Notes: generated from the sequence alone by a model not told the origin. Positions 30,851 through 41,743 are shown, numbered from the stretch's first letter. The stretch: DNA of 64,000 nucleotides from Sodalis glossinidius str. 'morsitans' (GCF_000010085.1 NC_007712.1:496001-560000); one strand, 5' to 3'. Made by a program: numbers and translations.

Positions 30851-31609
30851 ATGATTTCCCGCCCGATGTCGCCGGCCGGCTGGTTCGGCGTGCCGGCGCT
30901 GCTGTTGCTGGCGCTTCCTTTTATTACCCTCCTTGGCGTCATGTCATGGGGGGATTTTCGTCTTGCCTATGGCGATTGGAATGCCGTCGCGGTGTCGCTC
31001 GGTCTTAGCGCGCTTTCTGTGCCGCTCATTGTATTGCTGGGTATGCCGCTGGCGCTGTGGCTGGCGCGCGGCGCTTCGCCGCTGCGTCGTTGGGCCGAAG
31101 TGCTGGTGCTAATCCCCCTGCTGACGCCGCCGCTTGCCTTGGGTATTTTGCTGGTCTCGGCCTATGGCCCTTACAGTACCCTGGGCGAAGTGCTGGCAGC
31201 GGTCGGGCTGGCCCTGACCAATAATGCTGCGGCCTTCGTGCTGGCGCAGATCTATGGCGCGCTGCCTTATTTCATCCTGTCAGCGCGGGCGGCATTTGAG
31301 AGTGTGCCGCCGTCGCTTGAGGACGCGGCCAAGGTGCTGGGCGCGCCGCCGCGGCAGGTGCTATGGAGAGTAACGCTGCCGTTGGCGCGGCGTGGTCTGG
31401 CCATCGCCTGGGTGCGCGCCGTAGGCGAATTTGGCATTGTGTTGGTGTTTTCCTATTTCCCGCAGGGGATATCCGTCAAGCTGTATATCAACCTGCAGAA
31501 CGATGGCATTAATGCGGTGTACAGTCTGATATGTTTGTTGCTGGTCTTCACGCTGCCTTTCCCTCTTTGGTGTCTGGCGACGGGCCGCCAACGGCGCAGG
31601 CTTATCTAA
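30851..31609 (+). CDS. ModB-like ABC transporter permease
   Basis: A 252-residue inner-membrane permease with five to six helices and the EAA loop (SLEDAAKVLGAPPRQVLWRVTLP) that docks the ATPase. Spacing and sequence resemble ModB/WtpB permeases for molybdate or tungstate. The frame is intact from ATG to stop, but the partner binding protein is broken and no ATPase gene follows. It is probably non-functional in effect and on its way to decay, unless subunits encoded elsewhere serve it. Confidence 0.78.
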   Translation: MISRPMSPAGWFGVPALLLLALPFITLLGVMSWGDFRLAYGDWNAVAVSLGLSALSVPLIVLLGMPLALWLARGASPLRRWAEVLVLIPLLTPPLALGILLVSAYGPYSTLGEVLAAVGLALTNNAAAFVLAQIYGALPYFILSARAAFESVPPSLEDAAKVLGAPPRQVLWRVTLPLARRGLAIAWVRAVGEFGIVLVFSYFPQGISVKLYINLQNDGINAVYSLICLLLVFTLPFPLWCLATGRQRRRLI

Positions 31610-31770
31610 ATCTCCCCCTCCGGTATTCCGGCAAAGACAGGGCTCGATTGCCCTCAGGGTTAACGGACTGCGCCGGTCAGCGTCGTTACAGAACGTGTTG
31701 AACCTCTGATACAACCGGCCGTTGTCCCAAGCAACCCATGCCCTACGGAGCCAGCAGGCTCAAGCCGCTT

Positions 31771-32498
31771 TCAGATATCCTTCAGCCTGAACAGGCGTTG
31801 CAGGGCGATTCGGACCGGGTCGCTAACGGCAACCTCCCGGTACCCTGGGATTCTGGTCAGCCAGCCTTTTTGCATAAATAACGTTAGCAATGCCGTACCA
31901 GCGTCCCTGCCAGATGATAACGCCTTTCGCTCCAGTCCAAGCAGGGGCAACAAGCCTTACGACGGGCGCGCGGGGACAGGGTCGCGCCAAGGCGCTGAAA
32001 TTGTGCATTGCCAAGCGGTGTCAGAGCCGTCCCTTCCAAAACCAACCAGTTCTCTTCTTGCAGGTAGTGGTATATTTTGACGGCCAATTCCCCAGCCAGA
32101 TGGTCATAACAGGTCCTGGCATAGCGCAAATGTTCAGGGGTTCGCGAGACCGGCGCAGCGTAGGCGTGCATCGACACGCCCATCAGATTTTCCACAAGCC
32201 CGGCTATTTCCGGCCCGGCGAGACGTTAGTATCGGTGACGACCCTGCGCCAGGCACATAACCAGTCCCTGCCGCAGAAGCCGCGTAAGATGACCGCTGGT
32301 GGTGGACGGGGCAATCCCGGCTGCCGCGCTGAGCTCGGTGGCGGTCCATGTGCGGCCATCCATCAGGGCGCAGAGCATACTGATCCTTGATGGGTCAGAG
32401 AGGGCGGTTGCGACAGAGGACATGGCGTTTTCCAGGTCGCTTGCCAAGTGCCCTTCAGGGGCAGTTTTCGCCAGGTTCATGCCGATGTTATTTCCCAT
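31771..32498 (-). pseudogene. ArsR-type winged-helix regulator, broken
   Basis: The N-terminal ~90 codons contain the ArsR fold: ALSDPSRISMLCALMDGRTWTATELSAAAGIAPSTTSGHLTRLL with the recognition helix intact. At the usual RYYRL/RYFRL position a codon has become TAA (32226). Reading then resumes in the same frame with RLAGPEIAGLVENLM, until a frameshift near 31895 leads to the C-terminus (TALLTLFMQKGWL through LQRLFRLKDI). The start overlaps the end of the upstream ACT-domain gene. The truncated product would be a DNA-binding domain only. Confidence 0.8.
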
Positions 32499-32868
32499 TC
32501 TCGGGTCACCTCTTCTGCCCGGCTATCGTTGTCGATAATAAGAATGAGCCGGTTATTGTGATCGCTATACTGTACCAGTATATTCACGCCGCTGCGGGCG
32601 AGGGCATCGGCTATTGAGCCCAGCTCGCCGGGCCGTTCCTGCCGTAATTTTCTTATTAATGGGCGAGACAGGCTTTCGACTTTAAAACCGGCTTCCGTCA
32701 ATAGCCGGCGGGCCTTTTCCCCGTCTTCAATCAAAAAGTGGGCATGCCCTGCCTGCGGCGTCGAAAACACGCTGCCACCTTCCGGCCCCACCCCGTGTCG
32801 GCCCAGCAGTTGACCAAGTGACGCAAGTGAGTCGTGCGCATTACTGAGAACAACGTGGAATCATACAT
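32477..32868 (-). pseudogene. ACT-domain protein, frameshifted near its start
   Basis: The bulk is a small two-ACT-type ligand-binding protein (SLASLGQLLGRHGVGPEGGSVF, ERPGELGSIADALARSGVNILVQYSDH, ILIIDN). The plausible start ATG at 32868 is out of frame: MYD followed by one missing T before TTCCACGTT. Restoring one base would give MYDFHVV and a continuous frame. The gene overlaps the monooxygenase stop upstream and the ArsR start downstream, so all three formed one tightly coupled operon. A single 1-base deletion suggests recent loss. Confidence 0.75.
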
Positions 32869-33172
32869 GATGGTGCCTCTGCTTATCGGCGGTGCACTCC
32901 CGGAATACGCGGGCGACGCGTATCCGGTAAAACGAGAAAATCGATGCTTTACCTTCTTTCTGGGCTGCCTGATGCCTGAGATGACGTTTCCAGCCGGCCA
33001 CGGATTCCTCGTCCTCCCACCAGGAAAGAGAAAGAATTTTCCCGGGCGTCGTCAGACTCTGGAAACGTTCAAGAGCGATAAATCCCGGTACCGTCGAGAT
33101 CAAGGGTTTCAGCTCCGAGGCGAGCTGGAAATAACGCGCTTGTGCTTCTGCTTCAAAAAGAACCGCAATCAT
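32861..33172 (-). CDS. ABM-domain (antibiotic biosynthesis monooxygenase-like) protein
   Basis: A 103-residue protein with the ABM pattern (MIAVLFEAEA, LISTVPGFIALERFQS, KILSLSWWEDEESVAGWKRH..H, and a YRIRVARV strand). The frame is intact, and its stop overlaps the ATG of the ACT-domain gene. The ribosome-binding site before the ATG is poor. Relatives are small haem-degrading or quinone monooxygenases. Grouping with ACT and ArsR genes hints at a ligand-responsive operon, but the downstream partners are broken. Confidence 0.75.
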   Translation of the reverse strand: MIAVLFEAEAQARYFQLASELKPLISTVPGFIALERFQSLTTPGKILSLSWWEDEESVAGWKRHLRHQAAQKEGKASIFSFYRIRVARVFRECTADKQRHHHV

Positions 33173-33608
33173 GTGAAAACTCTATTAAAAGCCTGCAGCC
33201 AGTATATTGCCGTTAAAAACCAATGCTTCGGCGTGAAGCGAAATGTGACGTATCGGCGGAGAAAGGGGCTGCACTCACTCAGCTGCACGGAGCCAATGAT
33301 GGCGTTGATCGAGCGATGAAGGGAGCCGTAGCGGGGGAGAGGGAGCCGGACGCCTTGTTGCCGCTTTGCGGCATCATGACGCCCGCTGAGGTTTAAGTAC
33401 CAACGAATATTGCCAGCAGCGCCGGCTGGCCCGACAGGTACGCCGGTAGCGTCGGCGCTGCGGCAGCGCGGCGAATTATCGCGAAATTATTGCTACTAGT
33501 AACAATAGACGGTAAAACTAATGCCGCTATGGCACGGGTCACGTCTTACCCGGTATGACCGCAACATCACAAACAATTAAAAAAACAATTAAGGATCCCC
33601 CCCCCAAT
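33173..33608. other. non-coding stretch
   Basis: No gene recognised. It ends in a run of C residues followed by the start of the symporter gene. Weak short frames only. Confidence 0.4.
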
Positions 33609-34553
33609 ATGTTGAACAAAATTACCCGCCTGTTACCGCTGTGGGCTATTTTACTGTCCATCGCCGCCTATTATACGCCAGGCAGCTTTACCCCGATCGG
33701 CGCCTGAGTAAGCACACTATTGATGCTTATCATGTTCGCTATGGGCGTGACGCTGCGCTTCGCCGATTTTAAGCGTGTGCTGTCCCGGCCTGCGCCGGTG
33801 GCCGCCGCCACTTTCCTGCATTATCTAATCATGCCGCTCGCGGCCTGGATCTTGGCCTGGCTCTTTCGTATGTCGCCGGATTTATCCGCGGGGATGATCC
33901 TGGTCGGCAGCGTCGCCAGCGGTACCGCTTCCAATGTGATGATCTATCTGGCGAAAGGGGATGTGGCGCTGCCGGTCACCATCTCCGCCGTGTCGACGCT
34001 GGTCGGCGTTTTCGCCACGCCGCTGCTTACGCGCCTGTATGTCGATACGCATATCAAAGTGGACGTGGCGGGCATGCTGATGAGCATTCTACAGATCGTA
34101 GTGATCCCGATTTTTGCCGGATTAGTTATCCATCATCTGTTTACCGCGATGGTCAGGAGAGTCGAGCCATTTTTACCAGGGTTCTCGATGGTATGTATCC
34201 TGTTAATCATCATTGCGGTGGTCGCCGGCAGCCAGAGCTTTATCGGCTCGGTGGGTTTGATTGTGATCGTGGCGGTCATTCTGCATAACGGCATTGGTCT
34301 ACTGGCGGGCTATTGGGGCGGCCGGATGTTCGGCTTTGACGAAACCACCTGCCGCACGCTGGCCATGGAGGTTGGCATGCAGAACTCGGGTCTGGCGTCG
34401 ACGCTAGGCAAAATTTATTTTACGCCGCTGGCGGCGTTGCCCGGCGCGCTGTTCTCGGTATGGCACAACTTGTCTGGTTCAATACTGGCGGGCTACTGGT
34501 CGGGCCGACCCATCCCCAAACGCGATAGCGCCGCTGCTAAAGAACAACGCTAG
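33609..34553 (+). pseudogene. bile-acid:sodium symporter (BASS/PanS-like) with one TGA
   Basis: A 315-codon frame is open except for a single TGA at 33705, where the family usually has tryptophan before a PLLMLIMF-like helix. Everything after is a well-kept BASS-family transporter of about 10 helices (MLIMFAMGVTL, GSVASGTASNVMIYLAKGDVALPVTISA, EVGMQNSGLASTL). Salmonella PanS, a ketopantoate importer, belongs to this family. There are no indels. Re-initiation at the ATG at 33723 could give a protein lacking the first helix. I class it as a recent pseudogene. Confidence 0.8.
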
Positions 34554-34604
34554 CCGTTCCCGTTCCACGCGCTCCTCGCCAGGCCCTCTCAGGGCGGAGA
34601 CGCG

Positions 34605-35040
34605 TTACTCTCCGCGGCGAAAAAGTCGCCTTCCCAGCCGGCCATCGATGATAACCAGGGCTAGCAGGATGATGGCCATACCCGCCAGCTCCGTTCCCTG
34701 TAGCCGCTCGTGCAGCACCAACCCCCCTCATCAAGTTGGCGCTGACCGGAATGAGAAAAGTCATCAGCATCAGGTTTAGCGTGCCAGCGCGGTAGACAAC
34801 AGCGCCAGGCCGGCGATAGCCCCCCAGGTAATTCCATGCGGAGACGGTAGGGTCCACGGCCGGTCGGCAAGTAACGATAGCGGTAGCAGCACCAGCACCG
34901 AGGCGCTGACCTGGCCGCAGGCGGTGAGCAGCGGATTGAGGCCCATGACGGCAAAACGACGGCCGTAAACGCCGGCGCAAGCATAGGACAGCGCCGCGCC
35001 CAGTACCGCCAACTGCTCCGCCAGGCTGCTGGGGGCCGCC
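34605..35040 (-). pseudogene. EamA-family transporter, C-terminal remnant
   Basis: The second half of a drug/metabolite transporter: AVLGAALSYACAGVYGRRFA, LLTACGQVSASVLVLLPLSL, then after a frameshift AGTLNLMLMTFLIPVSANLM and the terminal LGRRLFRRGE. The N-terminal half is absent. The upstream end abuts a LysR fragment on the other strand, so the break is a rearrangement rather than an assembly edge. Confidence 0.75.
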
Positions 35041-35150
35041 GCCCGTCATCTGAGTATGACCGCCGCCTCCGGCGAGCTTTGCGTCACGCCGGGAGCGGTC
35101 AGCCTGAAAATCCGGGAATTGGAGACGCGGCTGGGGGGTGTGCTGTTTCA
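35038..35150 (+). pseudogene. LysR-type regulator fragment (helix-turn-helix only)
   Basis: About 38 codons match the N-terminal DNA-binding domain of LysR-type regulators: AARHLSMTAASGELCVTPGAVSLKIRELETRLGGVLFQR. Nothing before or after belongs to such a gene. It is wedged between an EamA remnant and a kinase remnant on the opposite strand. Confidence 0.7.
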
Positions 35151-35519
35151 GCGTCCAAAGCAGCACGGATTCGCGGCTGAAAAAGTAGCGCCGAAAGCTT
35201 TCCCGGTTGCCGGTGCCGGGCCAAATCTCCTGCTGATGCCAGTCGCGGCCAATCGCTTGCCGCAGGGTACGCGCCAGACTGTAATCCAGCCAAATAATCA
35301 AGTGCACCTGCCGCCATTTAATGTCGCGGCTGCGATGGTAGTTGCCGTCCAACACCCCTGTTCCAGGCGGCAAAAAAAATCCTCATCGTTGCTGGGGGTC
35401 CAATTCGGCTGCCAGAACAACGTGTCCATCTCAATATAGGGGATTGCCAACTGCGTCGCCAGACGGCGGGAGGAGGTAGACTTGCCGCTGCCGCTGGTGC
35501 CGACCACATTTATTTTCAT
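35150..35519 (-). pseudogene. adenylate-kinase-like AAA ATPase, frameshifted and truncated
   Basis: A small P-loop kinase: MKINVVGTSGSGKSTSSRRLA with a full Walker A (GTSGSGKST), then YIEMDTLFWQPNW. A frameshift near 35355 is followed in the next frame by LDGNY, WLDYSLARTLRQAI, and QEIWPGTGNRESFRRYFFSRESVLLWTLK. It then stops at the LysR junction, lacking the last ~40 residues. The substrate of this widespread family is unknown. Confidence 0.75.
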
Positions 35520-35719
35520 CTGTCACTCCTGACGCGAGGGAAAAAGGGTGAGCGCCGGGCGCTTTCATTGGCTCGCCGCCGGACGGAGAATCGGCGCTGG
35601 GCAGCCGGTCGGTAGTGTCGAGGGTGCCACGGCGCAGGGTCTCAGCACGCTTATTTGCCGACCGGTATTGTCGTCATGCTTGGCGCAAGGACACGTCAGG
35701 CCGCCGTTACCCTTCGGTG

Positions 35720-36083
35720 CTAAGACGCCTCAGACCGCAAGGTCAGCCAGGTGGTCGCCGCCAGCAGAATGGCAAGCAACACGGCCGCGGAACCCATATC
35801 TTTGGCGCGTCCCGCCAGCGGATGCTGTTCAGGACTAATACGATCGACTAACGCTTCAATGGCGCTATTAAGCAGTTCCACCACGGCCACCAATATGACG
35901 GGAAGAATAAGCAATAGCTGGCTGATGGCGCCAACATCCAGCCAGCAGGCGACGGCAATGGCAACTGCACCCAGTCACCTCCTGCCGAAAGGCCGCCTCA
36001 TGGCGCCAGGTGGCGTAAAGGCCCTGTACCGAATAGACCGTGGCCCTCCATAGCCACATCAGGCCGGTATATTTCTTATTCAT
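35720..36083 (-). pseudogene. dgkA: diacylglycerol kinase, frameshifted
   Basis: DgkA recycles diacylglycerol to phosphatidate; the E. coli protein is a trimer of 122-residue subunits. The N-terminus from the ATG at 36083 (ACGGAGC upstream) gives MNKKYTGL and reaches the AAFRQE motif. A small deletion or insertion right after it shifts the frame. The remainder (ILPVILVAVVELLNSAIEALVDR with the catalytic Glu-Asn-Ser region, then GRAKDMGSAAVLLA) is intact in the other frame. One lesion only. In E. coli dgkA neighbours lexA and plsB, so this copy is displaced or a second copy. Confidence 0.88.
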
Positions 36084-36316
36084 AATGCTCCGTAATAGAG
36101 GCGCCATGGCACCCAGGCAAAAACGGTATTGATAGCATAAAGAGGGTTGCCGGCAGGGTGATGACGAAATAAAATCCGGCCAATGCACACTATGATAACA
36201 GATACCGCGCGTGACGTATGCCAGGGGAGTCAGCAGGGCGTCACGCGTAGCTTGTGTAATCACCGGCGGGCAGAGGAATATCGGCTATGAGGGTGTTTGT
36301 AGGAGAGCAAAATGGC

Positions 36317-36553
36317 TTAAGGGCAGGGCTGCGGATGATGTTCACCTCCAGCTTTGCGCGGCACGGAAGTTATTTTTTTCGGCAGCGAGGTAAGCTGATG
36401 AGTCGCTCGCGGGAGATGAAGCAAACCGGCGGGTAACGTTTCCCGCACCGGGTCCAGTTGATTATTATCCGCCGGTAGCCGCTTCAAGCTATCCGGTAGG
36501 TTGGCAGGCATGGTGTGCAATAATGCCCTCTCATCTGTAGATGAATCAGCTTT
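36317..36553 (-). pseudogene. possible leucine-rich-repeat effector remnant
   Basis: An open stretch of about 78 codons without a credible start. It contains units like LPANLPDSLKRLPADNNQL and LPAGLLHLPRATHQLTSLP. These resemble the ~20-residue LPxxLPxxLxxLxxxxNxL repeats of IpaH/SspH/YopM-type type-III effectors. Only two to three units remain and neither flank continues the pattern. No chaperone or catalytic domain is visible. I treat this as a candidate fossil. Confidence 0.4.
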
Positions 36554-37023
36554 TCAGTAAGTGTTGGGGTAGGGCGGAGCGTCGATTATGGCTAATACGT
36601 ATTTGCATTAACCGGCGAGGTCAGAATCAGCGCGCCAGCCTGCGCTGAGGCGCTGAGCTCACAACCGTGATAATCAACGCGAGATACCGCCGTCTGGCGC
36701 TTATCATATGGGCGTCATGAAGGCGGGGTTAATGCAGACCTGAGATAAAATCCACCAGGAAGAGCAGGCTTGCCAGCACCACCGAGGCGCGATAAGCGAG
36801 GATAATAAAATAGTGTACGGGATAATTACCAATATATTCTGGGCAGGGATAAAAAGCGGTCACTTTATTGATGATGAAATTGCTGCTGCCCATGAAACAC
36901 AATATCAGGGCAGCCACAGCATACAGGTACTAAAAGCAGGGCGACCACAAAAAGAAGGAAATTGGTTTTGGCCCAGGTCAGAGAAGTTCTCTCAGGTTGT
37001 AATCCAGGATCCCGCATCGTCTT
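36554..37023. other. stretch with a degraded membrane-protein-like frame
   Basis: On the minus strand at about 36729-36980 a frameshifted frame encodes two hydrophobic segments (NFLLFVVALLLVPVC and YFIILAYRASVVLASLLFLV). It looks like a broken small membrane protein, but I cannot name a family. The rest of the stretch shows nothing. Confidence 0.35.
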
Positions 37024-38017
<994 letters not shown>

Positions 38018-38046
38018 ACTCCGCTCCAGATGGGCTTCCAGTGACA

Positions 38047-38196
38047 TTACAGGGTCCTCGCTATCGAGAGAAAAAGTGTTCCGGCGCACAGCAGCGCTAG
38101 CAGGTACAACGCACCGGTCACGATGGTGCCGGTATGGTGGCGCAAGTCTGCGCCCGTCAGCCGGTAGCGGTGCTGCATACGTTTAAGGTGGTTCAT
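38047..38196 (-). CDS. small phage protein with one membrane helix
   Basis: A 49-codon frame (MNHLKRMQHRYRL, then a hydrophobic helix TGALYLLALLCAGTLFL), lying downstream of the repressor gene on the same strand. Its stop overlaps the ATG of another frame (TAATG) that begins MSLEAHLERSN and is cut off after about 11 codons by the IS110 junction at 38017. Small coupled genes at this position are typical of lambdoid phages. I recognise no family. The ribosome-binding site is weak. Confidence 0.5.
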   Translation of the reverse strand: MNHLKRMQHRYRLTGADLRHHTGTIVTGALYLLALLCAGTLFLSIARTL

Positions 38197-38346
38197 GGTG
38201 GATTTCCGTTTTTAGATTGTTAAAGAGCGGGCGGTTTATGCGATTTGATTATTTTAAATAGCATATATAGTATTAATGCTTGTTTTCGCATTTTAATTTC
38301 TTTTTCGCATTAATATCCTCGAGAGAGGGTTCCCCTGGCTTTTCAA

Positions 38347-39045
38347 TTAGTCTGGGTAGTACAGTGAATCTTTGACTATGCCTGCCACGTAGAACATTTT
38401 TTTGATAGTGTGCGCATCTAAGCGAGTTGGGGCGTGTTTTGAGTTGACGGAAAGCAAGTTAACGATCCCATCCTTTTGAAAAAGAAATATTTTTATCATT
38501 ACTTCGCCCTGTTCATCTTGAACCAGTACTTCATCCCCCGGCTTATATCCCCGATTGGGTTCTACCACAACAAACTCCCCGTGTTGTATCCGAGGCATCA
38601 TTGAATCCCCTTGGCACTTGAGTGCAAATGCATCTTTATCCTTTGTTGGCCACAGGACATAACCATCCCCTTGACCAACTGCATATTCTTGTAGATCCCA
38701 GTAGCCACCGCCACCAAGTTGTGCTGTACCCAGCATGGGTACTTTAGTAAATGCCAGAGGAATAGGCTTATCAGGGAAAATTTCAGTTTGTGGGATCTCT
38801 TTCGGTTGATGATTATCCTTGAGAGTTAAATCCTTATATAACAAATCATTAGCCTCTACATTGAAAAATTTTGCAATGTTTTGGACCACTGCCAACCGAG
38901 GACTTTTGACTTCACCATTCAGCATCCGATGCAATGTAGGCTGAGGCATCCCTATTCGCCGTGATAATTCAGCAACACTTTTTACTTGCTTATTAGACAT
39001 TAAGCTATTGATATTTCTTTTTAATTTTTCTGTCCCTAAGTTCAT
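38347..39045 (-). CDS. CI-like prophage repressor, HTH plus S24 peptidase-like domain
   Basis: A 232-residue repressor. The N-terminal HTH_3 domain has SVAELSRRIGMPQPTLHRMLNGEVKSPR. The C-terminal LexA/S24-like domain has the serine in CQGDSMMPRIQHGE (Ser148) and the lysine in EVMIKIFLF (Lys185). The usual Ala-Gly cleavage site is not clear in LGTAQLGGGGYW. The gene is AT-rich and divergent from a cro-like gene, the classical immunity arrangement. The frame is intact, so immunity to related phages may persist although the prophage is broken. Confidence 0.9.
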   Translation of the reverse strand: MNLGTEKLKRNINSLMSNKQVKSVAELSRRIGMPQPTLHRMLNGEVKSPRLAVVQNIAKFFNVEANDLLYKDLTLKDNHQPKEIPQTEIFPDKPIPLAFTKVPMLGTAQLGGGGYWDLQEYAVGQGDGYVLWPTKDKDAFALKCQGDSMMPRIQHGEFVVVEPNRGYKPGDEVLVQDEQGEVMIKIFLFQKDGIVNLLSVNSKHAPTRLDAHTIKKMFYVAGIVKDSLYYPD

Positions 39046-39175
39046 CTGTATGTCTCCAAATATAAATATATTCTTTTACGCATATTATAATCGGCTAAAA
39101 ATAAAATTTTCGCATTTTTATTTCATATACGAATTGTTATTTTTTATGCGTTTTATAAATATTTTGAGAGTTGAC

Positions 39176-39390
39176 ATGATGGATAAAAAAACACTACAAG
39201 AAGTAGTTAGGTCTCTACTGGAGCTTGGATTCACCCAAAAAGACCTAGAAAAAGACACGGGGTAAAACAACCTTCAATAAGTCGGATACTGACGGGCAAG
39301 AATGCTGACCCTAGAATATCGACAGTGCGTGCTTTGGAGCAGTTTTACCTAACACAAATAGCAACCTCTACCATCACCAAGGCCAAATGA
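39176..39390 (+). pseudogene. Cro-like regulator, one-base frameshift
   Basis: Divergent from the repressor gene. MMDKKTLQEVVRSLLELGFTQKDLEKDTG is followed, one frame over, by VKQPSISRILTGKNADPRISTVRALEQFYL: together a complete helix-turn-helix protein of about 71 residues. The shift falls in a run of four G residues that should be five. The reconstructed recognition helix is QPSISRILTG. Loss of Cro would favour lysogeny or silence. Confidence 0.8.
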
Positions 39391-39393
39391 CCC

Positions 39394-41260
39394 ATGGCGA
39401 TTCGCTACACACAGGGGCGAAACGCTAAGGATAATCAGCCACGCGACAGGAGCGCCACGGACTTCACTGCGTTTGAGAAGTCCGTGCGCAAAAGCTGCGT
39501 GCGTATCGGCGTTAAATCCATTGACACCAAAGGCATTAGAGAATAAAAAGCGGAACTTGCCCTACCTTTGGTGCACGTTCAAGCCGGGGATGCCGCGACG
39601 GCGCTGTGATACCAGTGCGGGTGACCTGTATGTGCTGCCGCTAGACCTTGACGGCATCAGCGAAGAGGGCTGGCAGAGCGTCAAGTCGGCGATATCGGAC
39701 TATCGGGGCTTTTCCTACACCACTGCCAGCCACAAGCACCCGGCGGTGAATGGCGAAAGCCGTATCCGCATTGTGCTCGAACCGAGCCGCCCGATTACGG
39801 CGGCGGAAAAGCCTAGAGTGTTGCAGCAGCTGCAGGCGCACATCATGCACGTTGTCATGCTGAACTACGATGGTCCGGTTCGCTGGGATGACAGCGTTTA
39901 CGGTTCGGCGCAAATCATCTATCTGCCTGATGAGAACGCCGAATTTGAGAGCTTCAACGGGCGACCGGTTGATGTTGACACGTTGCTGGCTGAGGCAGCG
40001 AAAGGGGAAGAGTGCGATCGCCTGCCGGCATCCGATACCAATTCCGTTGACGATTTAGAGCGCCTTGTGCAGCTGGACAATGTTAACGATGAGACGTTCG
40101 ACGATATCCGCTCCGCCCTGTGGCACCTCGATGTTATCGCGGACGCTGAGGGTAGTTGCGGGCGCTATTTGGCATGGATTGCGATGGGGAACCGGCTGGC
40201 GTGGTTCAAAGGTACCGAGTACGAAGAGCGGGTGCGCGAACTGTGGATCGAATGGTCCGCCGCCGCCAAGTGGGATAACGACGCACTAAAAGCCGATCGT
40301 ACTGGTTATCAGGCCATCTTTAAGCGCACGGGCGATGCTGGCTGGATAAACCCCGGCTCTGAGCGCATGAAGCATCCCGTGGCGGTGGTGGAGGATTTTG
40401 AGGACCTGGGCGCGGTTGAGGCGGCGAATAAAACGCCGTGGCCAGCCTTTGTGCGCAAAGACAAGACCGGCGTCATTAAAAACACCATCGATAACGTCAG
40501 CAAGGCTGTTGCGCGGCCTGATTTCTGCGGCGTGCAAGTCTGCTTCGACCAGTTCCGCGATGAAATTATGCTGGCCGAGGAGGGCGATAACCAATGGGTG
40601 CCCATTACCGGCCCCGATTTTAGCAGACTGCGTATCACTCTGGAACGGCGGCAGTTTGACCCGGTGAGTAAAGAGCTCAGCGGGATGCAGTGTTGCTGGT
40701 TGCCGATGAGAACCCGTTCGATAGCGCCATCGAGTGGTTGAACGGAGTGGATTGGGACGGTGTGCCACGCGTGAAAACTTTCTTCGAGACGTATTTTGAC
40801 GTCGAGCCGTCGGAATATACCTCTGCGGTATCGCTTTACGCCTGGACAGCCTTGGCGGGCAGGGTGTTATCGCCCGGCTGCAAGGCGGATATGGTCCCCG
40901 TTCTGGTGGGTGAACAGGGCTGCGGTAAATCCACCGGCATTGCGGCGTTGTGCCCAAATACCGTGAATTCGCCACACAGTTCTCGCGCCGTCTGGTGATG
41001 TTCGGCACTACCAATCAGGAAGAGTTTCTGGCCGACGAAACCGGCAATCGGCGTTGGTTACCGCTGCGCGTTGGTAAGATGCGTTTAGACGACATCAAAC
41101 GCGATGTGATGCAGCTATGGGCCGAGGGTACAGAGCTCTACAGGACATTGGGCGGTGTGCAGTTCCGGGCGGGATGCTGAGCGACTGGCGAGCGGCGTAC
41201 ACGAACAGCACATGATTAAGGATGCCTGGTTTGAAATCGTCGAAAGTTCGATGGGATAAG
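39394..41260 (+). pseudogene. phage primase/helicase with VapE domain, broken
   Basis: It starts MAIRYTQGRNAKDN four bases after the cro-like stop. Frameshifts near 39540 precede a long open frame (to 40741) with LPLDLDGI and GFSYTTASH, typical of the primase-polymerase-like part. A shift at about 40690 leads into the VapE/virulence-E helicase domain (WLNGVDWDGVPRV, Walker A GEQGCGKST). An internal deletion of about 80 residues follows AAL. The frame resumes at KYREFATQFSRRLVMFGTTN and ends near VESSMG. It was the replication gene of the prophage. Confidence 0.82.
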
Positions 41261-41743
41261 GCGTTTTGGGGTCAAGGGCGCCTCGTGGGTGCAGAGCGCC
41301 TACGAAGATGCCCTAAATCGCGCCCGTGCGGCTCGTAGCGAGTTTCTATGGCGGAAAATAAGCAACCACAGGTTTAGAGTGAAATGCGCTTAGTACGACG
41401 CTCAGTGTGTTTTAGCGGATGTGAACAATTTACCGGTTTGCGATACATCGCCTCGCCAGTGTGTGGGGCGATAGTGTTTCTGCGGTTCGCAACACGCGAA
41501 CGCACCGAAAACTGTCAAAAAAGCGTCTTTCACCGGTAAAAGGCTGCCAAACGGATTTCGCCATTTTGTTAACAAATCAGTAACATAAAAACCGGCCATT
41601 TTCGCCGGGCTAAAGGCCCCTTTTTGACAGGCTTTATGCGTTTACGCGATGAGTGGTAATGCGTCGGTGCGGGTAAGACTCATTATGTTAAATACCGGTC
41701 AAAATCGGGAAATATTAGTTCAGCTGGTATCACCCCCAACAAA
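41261..41743. other. prophage non-coding or eroded stretch
   Basis: No gene recognised. This should have carried the late-early phage genes (ninR/antiterminator region), which are gone. A minus-strand frame at 41402-41599 is not convincing. Confidence 0.4.

Noticed and set aside
32834..33319. 161-codon plus-strand frame opposite the ABM gene
   Set aside because: The minus-strand ABM reading has clear family motifs; the plus-strand frame has none.
36729..36980. Hydrophobic minus-strand frame as a real gene
   Set aside because: It needs a frameshift to join its two hydrophobic parts and I know no matching family; kept only as a comment in the region entry.
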